The notes under the pieces are model-generated. The model was not told the DNA's origin and did no database searches. It worked only from the letters and a program-made list of their open reading frames with translations. Shown in pieces: positions 62,109 to 64,000 of a DNA stretch of 64,000 bases. Position numbers and translations under genes: made by a program. The stretch spans positions 2,664,041 to 2,728,040 of the forward strand of contig RPFO01000022.1 in NCBI GenBank assembly GCA_009746045.1, in the 5' to 3' direction. This stretch comes from Mesostigma viride (taxonomy: Eukaryota; Streptophyta; Mesostigmatophyceae; Mesostigmatales; Mesostigmataceae). The number at the start of each line of letters is the position of its first letter. Positions within the stretch are counted from its first letter, which is position 1.

Positions 62109-63986
62109 ATGCCATTAATTAATTAATTAATTATCAACATCGCTCCGTTGGGAGTCAATGTAGCGCATATCCCTGAGAAGGGGCATATGGCTTTTAATAC
62201 ATCCTAGGCTACTTCATGCAAGGGTGGGAATGTAAGCTACCCTTGCTCTAGGTGCACCAGGGCACCTGCACCCTCATGGTCTATCACGCTATGCCCGGGT
62301 AAGGGGGGGAGCATGCCTGTGAGGGAGGAAGATCAGCATGGCTATACAAGAGCTAGGACATGGCTGCTCGACAGAGAGCATCTCTCTGCATGGCATAGCA
62401 TGGCTAAATTCTTAATGCAACATCCATGGGGGGGTCCCATTATAGGCATGGCTTGGCTAAACATAGCCAGGGCGTAGCATGGCTGTACTAGGCTATGGCT
62501 GGTGGTGGACCGTGCGTTGGCGGCACGTGACTAGGTGTGTTGGCACAGCTAGGCAAATAGTCTAGGCATGGCTGCCTTAGCGGCAGTGACGCCAAGGGTT
62601 ACAATCTAGGGCTATTGCTATTCTAGCCCGCTGGGGGCGTCCACATCTTGTGGTTGATCATCAGGTCCCCGCCCCTCCAGTACACCTTGGGCTTCTGGGG
62701 ATCCTGCTTATGGCGGAGGTATTCCGGCCACAGGTCGCGTCGCTGCTGTTGCTGAGCGGGGGTGAGGTCGTCATCCAGCGTCCAGGTGAGGTCGTGCAAC
62801 CGCTTGCGACGAGAGAGGAACCGCTGCTTATCCTCAGGGGAGGGGAAGGTGAGGAGGACTGGTGGGGGAGCCGCCTTGTCCCGTGAGTGGGGAAGGCGGT
62901 GGCACCCGCTCAGTGCTACCTCACCTACCAGGCCCATGAGGGTAAGAAGCTGGTTCTTGAGCTCGTCAGCAAGAGAGGTTGACGTCTCACCTGGCTTCTG
63001 GGGGAAGCGACGTAGCACCACTCGGCACTCGCGGCGAGCGCGGTCGGTGACCTCCCGTTGCTGGGCCTGGCGGTGGTTCTCCAGCTCCTGGAGCTTTGTG
63101 GCGATGGCGTCGGTGGTGGAGGCGGTCGCTGACCGCAGCAGGTCCGCGTAGGAGAGCGGCGGGAGGTCGCCAGCATCCTGCCGGGGTGGCTGGGATGCAA
63201 TGGTGGCCGTCTGCTCCGCTATCTTGGGGACCTGTGTGGCCAGGGCCTCGGTGTGGGCGGTGATGGCCTCAAGCTTCTTCAGGAGCACGCCACACTTTCC
63301 CTCCACCTGGTTAAGGCGAGAGACAAGTGTAGCATGCTTTTCCGAAGCCTGCTCCGCGGTGTGTAGAGCCGTGAACTGGGGTTGGAGCTTGTGGACGACC
63401 TTGGTTTCCACGTTGGAGACCCGGGCCTCGACCTTGTTGAGCGTGGTGTTCAGCGATGTCAGCTGCTCGGCCAGCGGCCAGGTCACGTGCTCCTCCAGCA
63501 CTGCGCGGAGGTCATCCTTGCAGAGGGAGGAAGCCGATGGGGCTGCCGGCTGTGCGGGGGCTGGGGTGCGGAGCGTGCAGGTGAGGTCGGAGAGGTGGCT
63601 CTGGAATTGGCTGGTCAAGATAATCAGGCGTTGTTGTACTTCGTCCAAAGCATAGAGCCAGGACATGTCTCCATTGTAGTCGATAGCCGCCCCCCCTTGG
63701 GCACGAAGAGCTTCCGCTCCTGTTCGAGGAACTGGAGAACCTCAATGCATTCCTGCGGCGACAATTCTTGCCACACGGTCCAGCCGAAGCGTCGGTCGCC
63801 GGGGAGGAACTTGCTCCAGTTGCGAGCGTGGCAGGGTTTCTTGGGCTCAGGCGAGGCGCTGGGCGATGGGGCTGCTGGCGGTGGGTTGGCGAGCCCAGGC
63901 GGCTGGGCAAGAACGATGGCGAGCGGGTTGGGCTGGGAGCCGGTAAGCTCCTTTTCCAAACCCCGTTTTGCTTTAGAGGTCGTCAT
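62109..63986 (-). mobile_element. ORF1-only retroposon with tail A
   Basis: ORF1 runs from 63986 to 62623, then a ~510-bp tail with CTTCTCAGGGATATGCGCTA, the stem-loop ACTCCCAACGGAGCG (62143-62157) and (TTAA)n at 62109-62133. No ORF2 lies between ORF1 and the tail. The same tail follows an ORF2 remnant at 32.1-32.6 kb. The 5' end is beyond the window. Confidence 0.75.
62623..63986 (-). CDS. LINE-type ORF1 protein, nearly intact (one frameshift)
   Basis: About 455 aa if a one-base loss in the seven-C run at 63690-63696 is allowed for. Residues 1-100: a low-complexity Pro/Ala region, then GDRRFGWTVWQELSPQECIE and VLQFLEQERKLFVPKGG. Residues ~110-290: a long helical, coiled-coil-like region (LTSLNTTLNKVEARVSNVET, LNQVEGKCGVLLKKLEAITA). 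Residues ~300-390: an RNA-recognition-like domain (ECRVVLRRFPQKPGETS, LSGCHRLPHSRDKAAPPPVL, FLSRRKRLHDLTWTLDDDLT). The C-terminal domain ends YWRGGDLMINHKMW. This coiled-coil/RRM/CTD layout is that of L1-type ORF1p, which trimerises and coats element RNA. The stop is followed directly by the tail, without ORF2. Confidence 0.8.
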
Positions 63987-64000
63987 AGCTGCCTGTCACG

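Overview
Eukaryotic nuclear DNA, most likely from a microalga or similar protist. The reasons are spliced genes with GT-AG and some GC-AG introns, a MYND zinc-finger gene, LTR and non-LTR retrotransposons, hAT, pogo and TTAA-type DNA transposons, and many micro- and minisatellites. Nothing looks bacterial, organellar or viral. The species cannot be fixed from the sequence; a green (chlorophyte or prasinophyte) alga is an inference only.

Layout. 1-5.8 kb: a 49-bp minisatellite and a very homogeneous 24-bp minisatellite (~140 copies, open in most frames). 5.8-9.2 kb: unique sequence with one unrecognised ORF. 9.4-10.2 kb: an intact MYND gene. 10.2-16.7 kb: ORF1-type non-LTR remnants, two of them 5'-truncated insertions with target-site duplications (TSDs), and a broken pogo/Tigger-like transposase. 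17.5-18.1 kb: a small acidic ORF. 19.3-21.2 kb: an element bounded by TTAA. 21.6-35.2 kb: nested elements, in which a 7.7-kb Copia-like LTR retrotransposon (23161-30835, TSD CATCA) sits inside a LINE reverse transcriptase gene and itself carries a 1.5-kb hAT insertion in gag. A second LINE ORF2 remnant follows.

35.9-54.6 kb, minus strand: one long intron-rich host gene. Fifteen recognisable exons all keep phase 0. Twelve carry one ankyrin repeat each, usually exactly 99 nt, two encode helical lead-in segments, and the last encodes a complete TIR domain with a CxxE motif. Its introns hold two hAT elements, a pogo-type MITE, an 8-bp satellite whose unit changes stepwise, and several partial duplications that span splice junctions.

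55-64 kb: a 2.0-kb pogo-type element (TA TSD, 26-bp terminal inverted repeats) carrying a HIRAN-domain ORF, a LINE ORF2 C-terminal fragment next to an 87-copy TTG microsatellite, and a nearly intact ORF1-only retroposon reading off the right edge.

The most distinctive signals are the ankyrin-TIR gene, the ORF1-only retroposons with stem-loop plus TTAA tails, the Copia element with a protease-like domain between integrase and reverse transcriptase, and the HIRAN cargo in a pogo-type element. Exon boundaries and repeat edges were read by eye; no alignments or database searches were run.
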